DNA of 39,112 nucleotides from a virus: positions 1 to 39,112 of the IMG/VR virus record IMGVR_UViG_3300009702_000048; one strand, written 5' to 3'. The notes beneath the pieces were generated by a model. That model worked only from the letters and a program-made list of their open reading frames with translations. It ran no database searches and was not told the origin of the DNA. The position numbers and the translations under genes were made by a program. Positions 32,455 to 38,955 of the stretch are shown here, piece by piece (within the stretch, counting starts at the first letter, position 1; each line of letters opens with the position of its first letter).

Positions 32455-33240
32455 GTGTCTCGGCAGCTCACCGAGGAGCCCCTCAAGGCGTTTGCCAAGC
32501 ACGTCCTGAAATGGGCCAAGAAGACCAAGGGGACGCCTGAGGAACCGCCTCAGCCCCTTCCGGGCGTTCCGAAGGGGCCTGCTTCCAAGCCGGTCCCAGG
32601 GCAGTTGTCCCCCTACGTTGATCCGAAGACAGGGAAGAAGTTCTACGTCAGTCCCTCAGGGAAGCTCTATCCGTGGGACCCGAAGAAGGCCGCAGCCCCT
32701 AGCTCCAAGAAGAAACAACCCGCCCCCTACGTTGATCCGAAGACAGGGAAGAAGTTCTACGTCAGTCCCTCAGGGAAGCTCTATCCGTGGGACCCGAAGA
32801 AGGCCGCAGCCCCGCCCAAGAAGAAGAAGAAGTGGATCTCGTCTGGAGGGGTTGTCTTCCCTTCGATGGACGACACGGAGCACGTCTACATCATCCGACC
32901 CTCGAACAACTACGGGCCCTGGTCCTTCCCCAAGGGCCGAGTGGATGAGGGCGAGACGATGAAGCAGGCCGCCATCCGCGAGGTGTGGGAGGAGACCGGG
33001 CTCAAGGCGAAGATCCTCCCCGGAAACTCCTACGTGGGCAAGGGTGAGGGCTCCTTCTCCATCACGCACTTCTTCCTCATGGTGAAGGTGGGAGGGTATC
33101 CGAAGCGCACCAACGAAACCGACCGGGTGGAGCTAGTTACATGGGACGAAGCAGTACGGATCTTCAAGCAGGCCGGCAACAAACGCGATCCGAAGATTGT
33201 GAAGCTCGCCCAGAGGGCGCTTGCGCGCTACCAGCGCTGA
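32455..33240 (+). CDS. Nudix hydrolase with N-terminal tandem repeats
   Basis: This is a 261-residue protein starting at GTG 32455. Residues ~128-260 form a Nudix fold: WISSGGVVFP, then a perfect Nudix box GRVDEGET...REVWEETG at 161-182 (pattern G-x5-E-x7-REVWEETG), hydrolysing nucleoside-diphosphate-linked substrates using the box acids with a metal. The N-terminus has two identical copies of PYVDPKTGKKFYVSPSGK plus LYPWDPKKAAAP (~53-81 and 91-120), encoded by a 91-bp perfect DNA repeat, joined by Lys-rich linkers. The end overlaps the histidine kinase gene. Confidence 0.85.
   Translation: MSRQLTEEPLKAFAKHVLKWAKKTKGTPEEPPQPLPGVPKGPASKPVPGQLSPYVDPKTGKKFYVSPSGKLYPWDPKKAAAPSSKKKQPAPYVDPKTGKKFYVSPSGKLYPWDPKKAAAPPKKKKKWISSGGVVFPSMDDTEHVYIIRPSNNYGPWSFPKGRVDEGETMKQAAIREVWEETGLKAKILPGNSYVGKGEGSFSITHFFLMVKVGGYPKRTNETDRVELVTWDEAVRIFKQAGNKRDPKIVKLAQRALARYQR
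32609..32699 (+). repeat. 91-bp perfect direct repeat, unit 1 (within Nudix gene)
   Basis: It is identical in sequence to 32723-32813 (offset 114 bp, i.e. 38 codons, in frame). The start is CCCCCTACGTTGATCCG and the end GGCCGCAGCCCC. It codes for the duplicated PYVDPKTGKKFYVS module. Perfect identity with no synonymous change suggests a recent duplication or concerted exchange. Confidence 0.95.
32723..32813 (+). repeat. 91-bp perfect direct repeat, unit 2 (within Nudix gene)
   Basis: This is the second copy, separated from the first by 23 bp of Ser/Lys-coding linker. Confidence 0.95.
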
Positions 33241-34079
33241 CTGTTTCAAGCGGCTACGACTACAAGACCCTCTTCGATCTCAGTCCGTGCCCGATGGGCG
33301 AGGGCGACAGTGAGCGGTTCGTTCGTGTCAACGAGCGCAAGCTCAGGAACTACATCCGCAAGCAGCAAGCGATCGCGGAGGACTTGAAGCGCTCGAATCG
33401 GGACTTGGAGTCCTTCGCCTACGCGGCATCGCACGATCTCCAGACACCGCTCCGGAAGGTGTGCAACTTCGCAGCCTACCTTCAAGACGAGTACGGCGAC
33501 GGCTTCGAGGACCCGATGGCTCAGAAGTACCTGAAGTTCATCGTGGACGGGGCGTCCACGGCACAGGCCCTCATCAACGGTCTGCTCTACTTCTCTCGCA
33601 TCGGTCGGGAGGTTCATTCGGAGCGCTTCAACCTCGACTCAGCCCTCGATGAGGCGCTCTTCATTCTGGAGGACGACATTCGGGAGAAGGGGGTGAAGAT
33701 CGAGCGGGGCAAACTCCCAGAGGTCTACGGGGACGAGAGTCTGCTCGCCCGGGTGTTTCAGAACCTAGTGGGGAACGCGATCAAGTTCCGCCATCCGGAG
33801 CACGCGCCTGTCGTGAGGATCTGTTTGGAGGATGCGGGGGACCACTGGAAGATCAGCGTGGCGGATAACGGCATGGGGATCGACATGCGCCATGCCGAAC
33901 AGATCTTCGTCATCTTTCGACGCCTGGGGACGAGCAAGAACGGGTCGGGGCTTGGTCTCGCCCTGTGCAAACGCATTGTGGAGCGCCACCTCGGGCGCAT
34001 CTGGGTCGAGTCCGCAGAGGGCAAGGGCTCGACCTTTTACTTTACCCTCCCCAAGGAGCCGGCAGTATGGGCTCGATGA
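33237..34079 (+). CDS. Phage-encoded histidine kinase (HisKA + HATPase), cytosolic
   Basis: It has 280 residues if begun at CTG 33237, which overlaps the Nudix stop (CTGA). The only downstream ATG, 33294, gives 261. Residues ~7-20 (YDYKTLFDLSPCPM) look like the beginning of a PAS domain, which then stops. The H-box is FAYAASHDLQTPLRKV (His 66). The ATP-binding half shows the N-box FQNLVGNAIKF (176-183), the D-box VADNGMGI (208-215) and the G-box NGSGLGLALCKRIVE (235-249), with a late GSTFYFTLP strand. The type is phytochrome-like. It would autophosphorylate on His 66 and pass phosphate to the regulators encoded next. There is no membrane segment. Confidence 0.88.
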   Translation: MTVSSGYDYKTLFDLSPCPMGEGDSERFVRVNERKLRNYIRKQQAIAEDLKRSNRDLESFAYAASHDLQTPLRKVCNFAAYLQDEYGDGFEDPMAQKYLKFIVDGASTAQALINGLLYFSRIGREVHSERFNLDSALDEALFILEDDIREKGVKIERGKLPEVYGDESLLARVFQNLVGNAIKFRHPEHAPVVRICLEDAGDHWKISVADNGMGIDMRHAEQIFVIFRRLGTSKNGSGLGLALCKRIVERHLGRIWVESAEGKGSTFYFTLPKEPAVWAR

Positions 34080-34510
34080 ACTACTCGAAGCGTCCACCAC
34101 GACCAGCGGAGATCCTCCTCGTAGAAGACGACGAGGGGGACGCACTGCTCACGGAGAAGGCCCTTCGGAAGGGGGCGATCTCGTTCCGCTTGCATCTGGC
34201 GGAGAACGGTACTGACGCCCTGGCCTTCCTCACGAAAAGCTCACCTCGGCCGGACCTCATCTTGCTCGATCTGAACCTGCCAGGGATGCACGGGAGGGAC
34301 GTCCTTGCACAGGTCAAGCAGCACGCGGACTGGCGCCGAATCCCGGTGGTCATTCTGACCAGCTCCAGCGCGGAGAGCGACATCCTCTCGACCTACAACC
34401 TGTTCTGCAACGCCTACATGGTGAAGCCGGGGGACCCGAAGGTCTTCGAGCGCATCACAGGCTCGCTGGAAGACTTCTGGTTCCAGACGGCGGAACTGGC
34501 TCCGAGGTAG
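34067..34510 (+). CDS. Rcp1/CheY-like single-domain response regulator
   Basis: This 147-residue protein starts at ATG 34067, behind AAGGAG, overlapping the kinase gene by 13 bases. It has a receiver fold: ILLVEDDEGD (acidic E20/D21/D22), phospho-acceptor Asp 68 in LILLDLNLPGMHG, Thr98/Ser99 in VVILTSSS and Lys 120 in AYMVKP. The phrase SSAESDILSTYNLFCNAYMV and the ending EDFWF match Rcp1-type partners of phytochrome-like kinases. There is no output domain, so output would be through protein contact or phosphate transfer. Confidence 0.92.
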   Translation: MGSMNYSKRPPRPAEILLVEDDEGDALLTEKALRKGAISFRLHLAENGTDALAFLTKSSPRPDLILLDLNLPGMHGRDVLAQVKQHADWRRIPVVILTSSSAESDILSTYNLFCNAYMVKPGDPKVFERITGSLEDFWFQTAELAPR

Positions 34511-34512
34511 AC

Positions 34513-35307
34513 ATGCGACTCGCTCTATCCGTGCTGCTCGTGGAGGACGACGACGGCGAGGCCATCTACGTCGAGAAGATGCTCAAGCGCGCCGAGGAGG
34601 CGGACTTCAAGGTCCGACGCGCGGTGAGTTTGAAGGCGGCCCTCATGGTGGTGGAGGCTGTCCGGCCCGATCTTGTACTTCTCGATCTCTCGCTCCCCGA
34701 CGTCCATGGCTACGAGACCGCTACGGAGTTCTCGAAGGCGACCGACGTCCCCTTCATCGTCTTGACAGGCAACGACGACATCCAGATGGCGATGCGCACG
34801 ACTGCGCTCGGCGCACAGGACTACCTCATCAAAGGGGAGGTCCAGGCCAAGCCCTTGGAGCGGGCGATCCTCATGGCGGTGCGTCGGCACGCCCGGCAGT
34901 CCGTTCAGCGCAAGCGCACGCACGAGACCATCGCCTCGCTCATTCCCGACGACAAGGCCACCGTTGCGATGCTCCAGCCTCGGGTGTCTCATCTCGTAGA
35001 GGCGGTGGAGGATCTTGAAAACTACCTTCGGGCGAACGCTCCCGGGCTCCTGGGGGATGTCGAGGCTCTCATGGACAAGCACGAGGTCCCGTCCACGATC
35101 AAAGAGATCCGCGACCTCTTGCGGTTCGCTGAGCAGGAGGAGGGCGAGAGGAAGGGGAGGCCCGCTCGCCGGAGCCTCAGCGATGCGGCTCTCCAAGTGA
35201 TGGACTCCGTTTCGCAGAAGCGGCCGATGGCCTCGAAGTCGCCGAAGAGCTGGGAGGAAGCCGAACAGATTTGGGAGGACGTGATCTCCAAAGGCGAAGC
35301 CTCATGA
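34513..35307 (+). CDS. Response regulator with C-terminal helical extension
   Basis: This 264-residue protein starts two bases after the first regulator. The receiver (1-125) has SVLLVEDDDGE (E11/D12/D13), Asp 58 in LVLLDLSLPD, Thr 85 in FIVLTGNDD and Lys 107 in YLIKGEV. Residues ~130-264 are helical and charged (KRTHETIASLIPDDKATVAM, then HLVEAVEDLENYLRANAPGL, TIKEIRDLLRFAEQEEGE). They match no DNA-binding, GGDEF or EAL output I recognise. This tail may bind a partner or act in phosphotransfer. The next gene overlaps by ATGA. Confidence 0.88.
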   Translation: MRLALSVLLVEDDDGEAIYVEKMLKRAEEADFKVRRAVSLKAALMVVEAVRPDLVLLDLSLPDVHGYETATEFSKATDVPFIVLTGNDDIQMAMRTTALGAQDYLIKGEVQAKPLERAILMAVRRHARQSVQRKRTHETIASLIPDDKATVAMLQPRVSHLVEAVEDLENYLRANAPGLLGDVEALMDKHEVPSTIKEIRDLLRFAEQEEGERKGRPARRSLSDAALQVMDSVSQKRPMASKSPKSWEEAEQIWEDVISKGEAS

Positions 35308-35693
35308 GTGAGAACGAGACGTACAAGGACATGGCGCGCGAGACCAATGAACTGCGCAACGACCTGACGCGGCACAGCCACGCAGCAAAGTTCGCGACGA
35401 GCGCCAACAAGTCGGCGATCGAGGACCTGCGATCGGAGCAGGCGAAGCTCGAAGAGCGGGTCCGCGAGCTGGAGAAGCGGGAGGCGGTCAGCTCCGATCG
35501 CATCGAGGAGTTGCGCGAGGCGAAGAGGGAGCACACCGGGAAGATCCAGACTCTCACGGTCAACGACGCCAAGGACACCTCCGGCACTGAGAAAGCTAAG
35601 GCCAAGTGGGGGCTCTACGCGGGGGTTGCGGTCGCCGTGGTCTCGGGTCTAGCCTCCCTGTTGGCCCAGCTTCTCAAGATGCTGGTCGGGTGA
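35304..35693 (+). CDS. Coiled-coil protein with C-terminal membrane anchor (XhlA-like topology)
   Basis: This 129-residue protein overlaps the second regulator by four bases. Residues ~35-82 form a charged coiled coil (DLRSEQAKLEERVRELEKRE) and ~103-126 a membrane helix (LYAGVAVAVVSGLASLLAQL). The topology resembles XhlA-type holin-associated proteins. Its coupling to the two-component genes also allows a role as a membrane tether or sensor partner for the cassette. Neither is proven. Confidence 0.68.
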   Translation: MSENETYKDMARETNELRNDLTRHSHAAKFATSANKSAIEDLRSEQAKLEERVRELEKREAVSSDRIEELREAKREHTGKIQTLTVNDAKDTSGTEKAKAKWGLYAGVAVAVVSGLASLLAQLLKMLVG

Positions 35694-35696
35694 TTT

Positions 35697-36038
35697 ATGG
35701 ACGACTGGAAGTTGGAGCCGAGTCCCTCGGTCCCTGCCCCGAGGAGCGCTCCGAGGAGGCTTCGGTGGTGGTTTCTGCGAGTGGCGGGTGTGCGGGGTCC
35801 CTCAGACCTGGCTTACGCCCGGACGTGGGTTGCTCGGGCTGGGAGGGTCTGGGACGAGGGCTGCGGGACGGCAGCGGCCCCCGATGCCGGGTGGTTCGTG
35901 GTCCGAGCCCGCTGCGAGACGGTGGCGGAGCTGCGCGGGCGTCTGGGCGAGGATCACGTGGCGGCGGACCTCATCGAGGAGATCCCTCATCGCGCGCACG
36001 CAGCGACGCTAGTCCGCCAGCTCCCCCTGATCGGCTAG
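35697..36038 (+). CDS. Unknown Arg/Ala-rich protein
   Basis: This 113-residue protein starts at ATG 35697, four bases after the previous stop. It is Pro/Arg-rich at the N-terminus with WWFLRVAGVRG, then AYARTWVARAGRVWDEGCGT, and has two later Cys-free helices. The family is not recognised. A competing longer frame (from 35606) overlaps it. The present call follows spacing and the short gap, but confidence is limited. A 44-base gap follows. Confidence 0.5.
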   Translation: MDDWKLEPSPSVPAPRSAPRRLRWWFLRVAGVRGPSDLAYARTWVARAGRVWDEGCGTAAAPDAGWFVVRARCETVAELRGRLGEDHVAADLIEEIPHRAHAATLVRQLPLIG

Positions 36039-36082
36039 TCCCGAGCAGGGTTTCGTCGTATCCTGCCGCGAGGACCTGGTCC

Positions 36083-36394
36083 ATGAAAGCTCTCCTCAAA
36101 CAAGCCAAGTACTATCTGGTTGCCGCGGGTGTCCTGTTGGCGATCGTGCTGTTCTTCGTGCTGCGAGGGCTCTTCAACCGCGAGGACGCGACCGGGCACA
36201 AGACTGATGTTCTCCCCGAAGTCGAGGACGCGCTGAAAGAGCGAGTCCGTGCGGCCGAGGAAGAGGCCCTTGTGGCCCGGGTCGAAGCCCGGGTCGAGGC
36301 TGAAGGTCAGCGCAAGGAGCTGGATGCGGTCGCCGAAATCGAAGACGGGGCTGAGCGTCGGCGCCGGCTCGCGGAGATGCTGAGGAAGCTATGA
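36083..36394 (+). CDS. Membrane coiled-coil protein, i-spanin-like topology
   Basis: This 103-residue protein has its start at ATG 36083, with GAGG nine bases upstream. An extension of the frame upstream to 35606 overlaps other genes and is rejected. An N-terminal membrane helix (YYLVAAGVLLAIVLFFVLRG, ~10-30) is followed by a highly charged coiled coil (ERVRAAEEEALVARVEARVE, then AEIEDGAERRRRLAEMLRKL). This fits an inner-membrane spanin (Rz-like), but no partner lipoprotein is visible nearby, so this is tentative. The end overlaps the next gene by ATGA. Confidence 0.65.
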   Translation: MKALLKQAKYYLVAAGVLLAIVLFFVLRGLFNREDATGHKTDVLPEVEDALKERVRAAEEEALVARVEARVEAEGQRKELDAVAEIEDGAERRRRLAEMLRKL

Positions 36395-37239
36395 CCCCTA
36401 CTGAGATCGTCGACAGCGCGATGGGCATGATGCGGAAGGATGAGGCCCAAGCGGTCTGCGTCCGCCTGCACAAGGGCAAGTGTCAGATCACCGACACGGA
36501 GGGCTTCCCCTATGGGGATGCAGCCACAGGGTACGACCCAAAGCTGGCGGAGGTGGTTGCTTCGACGCTGCGCGAACGCGGGTATCGAGTCGACTTCATG
36601 GCAGAGCACACGAGCTTTCGGGGCTCCCCGATGCTGGAGGACTACCGTCGGCTGATCGGTGTCGCACCTTCGATGGTTGAGAAGACGATGGGCAGCGACA
36701 AGGCGATGCTCGCCGCGCTCTCGAAGGCCTTCACGGCGAAGGTGAAGAAGGCCGACGTCCCCTTCATCCGCTACCGGGACTTCAAGGGTGAGGTCGAGAT
36801 GGAGGACACGCAGGGCCGTCTCGGGGGTGTGCTGACTTCGTTGGGCCCGAAGGAGGCGGACCTCGCAGTGTTGAAGGCCTGGCTCAAGAAGCACGGTGCC
36901 AAGGCGGTGAAGAAGTTCACTGAGTCCACAGGGGGCGTTTTTACGACGGGTGACCCCAAGGTCGACAAGGTCGTGTCCTGGCTCCTGAGCAAGGCGAAGC
37001 GGACGAAGTTGAGGGACGGCACCGTCAACTCCTTCTTCCGGGGAAAGCTCCCCAAGGGGATGGTGCTCGCTGTCAGTCGTTCGTCGAAGTTGCAGCACAA
37101 GGATGCGGGCAAGGAGATGGTCTATCACTGGAGTGGATCGACCGGAGACTTTGCGATCGCCCAAGGGACGCGGATGAGCACGCAGTATCGGGTGCGCTTC
37201 ACGGCCAACGACTACACGGTGCCGGCAGCGAAGGGCTGA
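36391..37239 (+). CDS. Unknown 282-residue phage protein
   Basis: This 282-residue protein overlaps the spanin-like gene by four bases and the J-domain gene by one. Features are a helical N-terminus (TEIVDSAMGMMRKDEAQAVC), a mid-region acidic stretch (FKGEVEMEDTQGRLGGVLTS), a basic helical region (ADLAVLKAWLKKHGAKAVKK) and a C-terminal beta region (MVLAVSRSSKLQHKDAGKEM, then YHWSGSTGDFAIAQGTRMST). No catalytic motif is recognised. It may be a late virion or host-takeover protein. Confidence 0.7.
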   Translation: MTPTEIVDSAMGMMRKDEAQAVCVRLHKGKCQITDTEGFPYGDAATGYDPKLAEVVASTLRERGYRVDFMAEHTSFRGSPMLEDYRRLIGVAPSMVEKTMGSDKAMLAALSKAFTAKVKKADVPFIRYRDFKGEVEMEDTQGRLGGVLTSLGPKEADLAVLKAWLKKHGAKAVKKFTESTGGVFTTGDPKVDKVVSWLLSKAKRTKLRDGTVNSFFRGKLPKGMVLAVSRSSKLQHKDAGKEMVYHWSGSTGDFAIAQGTRMSTQYRVRFTANDYTVPAAKG

Positions 37240-37538
37240 TGGACTACTCGGACCGACAGATCACGACGGCGTTCGAGCTGCTAGGGATCTCCCGGCGAGA
37301 ACTCATGCGCGCTCGGGCCAACCCAGGCATCCTCGAAGCGCTGAAGGTCCGAGCGAAGAGGAACTGGCGGGCGACGGCCAAGGAGCTGCATCCCGACCAC
37401 ACTCAGGACGACCCCCAGCTCACTGAAATGTTCAAACTCGTGAAGCACGTGCTGGACGAGATCACAGACATGCACGTTCAGACCTCCCCTCGGCGGGTCA
37501 AGTGGGCGCTGCGTATGGTACAGGTGGAAGCAACATGA
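37239..37538 (+). CDS. J-domain (DnaJ-like) protein
   Basis: This is a 99-residue protein overlapping both neighbours (one base before, four after). It has AFELLGISRRELMR (~11-24), a basic helix (LKVRAKRNWRATAKEL) and the invariant HPD at 51-53, then TEMFKLVKHVLDEITD. This is the helix I/II-HPD-helix III plan of J-domains, which stimulate the ATPase of DnaK/Hsp70. No Gly/Phe or zinc region follows. It could recruit host DnaK to phage assembly or replication complexes. The substrate is unknown. Confidence 0.82.
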   Translation: MDYSDRQITTAFELLGISRRELMRARANPGILEALKVRAKRNWRATAKELHPDHTQDDPQLTEMFKLVKHVLDEITDMHVQTSPRRVKWALRMVQVEAT

Positions 37539-38752
37539 CTGATCTTCTCAACGAATCGCTCGCCCTGATGCCAGGGCACTCCCGAGGGCACTGGTCCCTC
37601 GATGAGTCCAAGACCCAGGTGTTCAACCCCTACGGGATGGGCATGTGGGTGATCAGAGTCGAGGACTACCTCTACAAGCTCACCGGGAAGAAGTGGACCT
37701 GGAAGAAGCCGATCCTCACGATGGAGGGCGGCAAGAAGATCCAGTACAAGTGGGTAGGTCGGAAGAAGCGCGGCGCGATCTCTCCGGCCATCTTTACCTC
37801 GACCGTTGAGTACAAGCCCGGCCCGGACGCCTATGACGTCGAGACGGCTTACTTCGACGGCAACAACATCGTCGCCTCGAAGTCCCATCGGGGTGTCTAC
37901 ATCGAGCAGGCGGTCGACCCCGCGGTCCTCTTCGGTTGGGTGCGGCGCAAGTGGAACAGGAAGACCGGGATGCAGGCCGAGTCGATCAACGAGTCCAAGG
38001 CCCCGTTTGCGGACATCGAGCGGGGTCTCATCGACTACCTCAAGACGCACAAGAGCATCTCGGTCAAGGAGCTGGCCTACTCCTTCAAGGGCGGCTCAGC
38101 GAAGATCGAAAAGCTCCTCTCGAAGATGGTCAAGGCGGGGAAGCTGAAGAAGCACAAGCACCAGACTGGTGGCGCCATGACCCCGAAGATGAGCGACTAC
38201 GTCTATTCGCTTGCGTCCACCCACGAGAGCGCGGACCCGGGATGGGCCCGCGCGGCGAGCGTGATGCTCAAGAAGCGCCGGGGGAAGTCGCGTGAGGACC
38301 TGTACTACCGGGCCTACCTCCGTGCGGTCATCCAAGGGAACCAGGCACAGGCGACTCACCTGCGGAAAAAGTTCGCGGCGAGCGAGAAAGCTGCGCAGGA
38401 CCTCATCGACCGCGGCCCCATGTTGAAGCATGAGGGTGCCCCCGGCCCGTTCGCGGTGAGCGACAATCCGCCGTCGATCCAGGACATGGTCGACACGGTT
38501 CGCGAGCAGATCAAGAACCCGAGCTGGACCTATCCGAGCTGGGCACTCCCGAAGGTGCAGTTGGATGAGAGCTTGCCCCCCGCGCAGCGGAAGGCTCTCT
38601 CGTTCATCGCTCGCAGCGATGCGTTGCCGATGTCGGCGCTTCGAGCGAAGGGCTCCGAGCTGAAGGCCCTTTCGGACCGAGGGCTTATCCGGTGGGACCT
38701 CGGTACCAAGGGCTATGCGATCACCCCGAAGGGGCGGAACGCGCTGGCATGA
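37535..38752 (+). CDS. Protein with two winged-helix-like segments
   Basis: This 405-residue protein starts at ATG 37535, overlapping the J-domain gene by ATGA. The N-terminal ~150 residues are a beta-containing region of no recognised family (WSLDESKTQVFNPYGMGMWV, then SHRGVYIEQAVDP). Residues ~165-215 (IERGLIDYLKTHKSISVKEL, then KIEKLLSKMVKAGKLKKHK) and the last ~45 residues (ALPMSALRAKGSELKALSDR, then GLIRWDLGTKGYAITPKGRN) both look like winged helix-turn-helix units. DNA binding or regulation is inferred; an assembly role remains possible. Confidence 0.68.
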   Translation: MTDLLNESLALMPGHSRGHWSLDESKTQVFNPYGMGMWVIRVEDYLYKLTGKKWTWKKPILTMEGGKKIQYKWVGRKKRGAISPAIFTSTVEYKPGPDAYDVETAYFDGNNIVASKSHRGVYIEQAVDPAVLFGWVRRKWNRKTGMQAESINESKAPFADIERGLIDYLKTHKSISVKELAYSFKGGSAKIEKLLSKMVKAGKLKKHKHQTGGAMTPKMSDYVYSLASTHESADPGWARAASVMLKKRRGKSREDLYYRAYLRAVIQGNQAQATHLRKKFAASEKAAQDLIDRGPMLKHEGAPGPFAVSDNPPSIQDMVDTVREQIKNPSWTYPSWALPKVQLDESLPPAQRKALSFIARSDALPMSALRAKGSELKALSDRGLIRWDLGTKGYAITPKGRNALA

Positions 38753-38955
38753 CTGACCACAGCGACCAGGTGAAGGCTGCGGCGGCCAAGCTGCGGATCA
38801 AGGTGCCAGGGCTCAAGAGGAGCCTCGGCGCCGGTGATGTCGTGCGGAAGGTGACCGAGTCCCTCGGCATCGAGCACTGCTCCGACTGCGATCGGCGCAA
38901 GGACCGGATGAACCGCTTCCTCCGTTTCGAGGCAGCGATGGAGGACGAGACATGA
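38749..38955 (+). CDS. Small protein with CxxC motif
   Basis: This 68-residue protein overlaps both neighbours by four bases. It has an N-terminal helix (SDQVKAAAAKLRIKVPGLKR), a central GAGDVVRKVTESLGIEHCSD stretch and a CSDC pair followed by DRRKDRMNRF. Similar small phage proteins with GDVV-x-ALGI-x-C-x2-C-x3-R-x-LN phrases recur near late genes, but I know of no assigned function. A metal-binding role is plausible. Confidence 0.72.
   Translation: MTDHSDQVKAAAAKLRIKVPGLKRSLGAGDVVRKVTESLGIEHCSDCDRRKDRMNRFLRFEAAMEDET

Noticed and set aside
32609-32813. CRISPR-like array
   Set aside because: There are only two 91-bp units, both inside a coding frame with matching protein repeats. The spacer and repeat sizes do not fit CRISPR.
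33141-33236. Upstream start for the histidine kinase at ATG 33141
   Set aside because: The 32 extra residues read out of frame through the Nudix gene and have unnatural composition (Arg/Gln/Cys-rich). The PAS-like sequence begins only after 33237.
35606-36394. A 262-residue open frame overlapping three genes
   Set aside because: Only its last 103 codons, from ATG 36083, look like a protein (membrane helix plus coiled coil) and have a ribosome site. The earlier part is Ser/Arg/Gly-rich out-of-frame reading of neighbouring genes.
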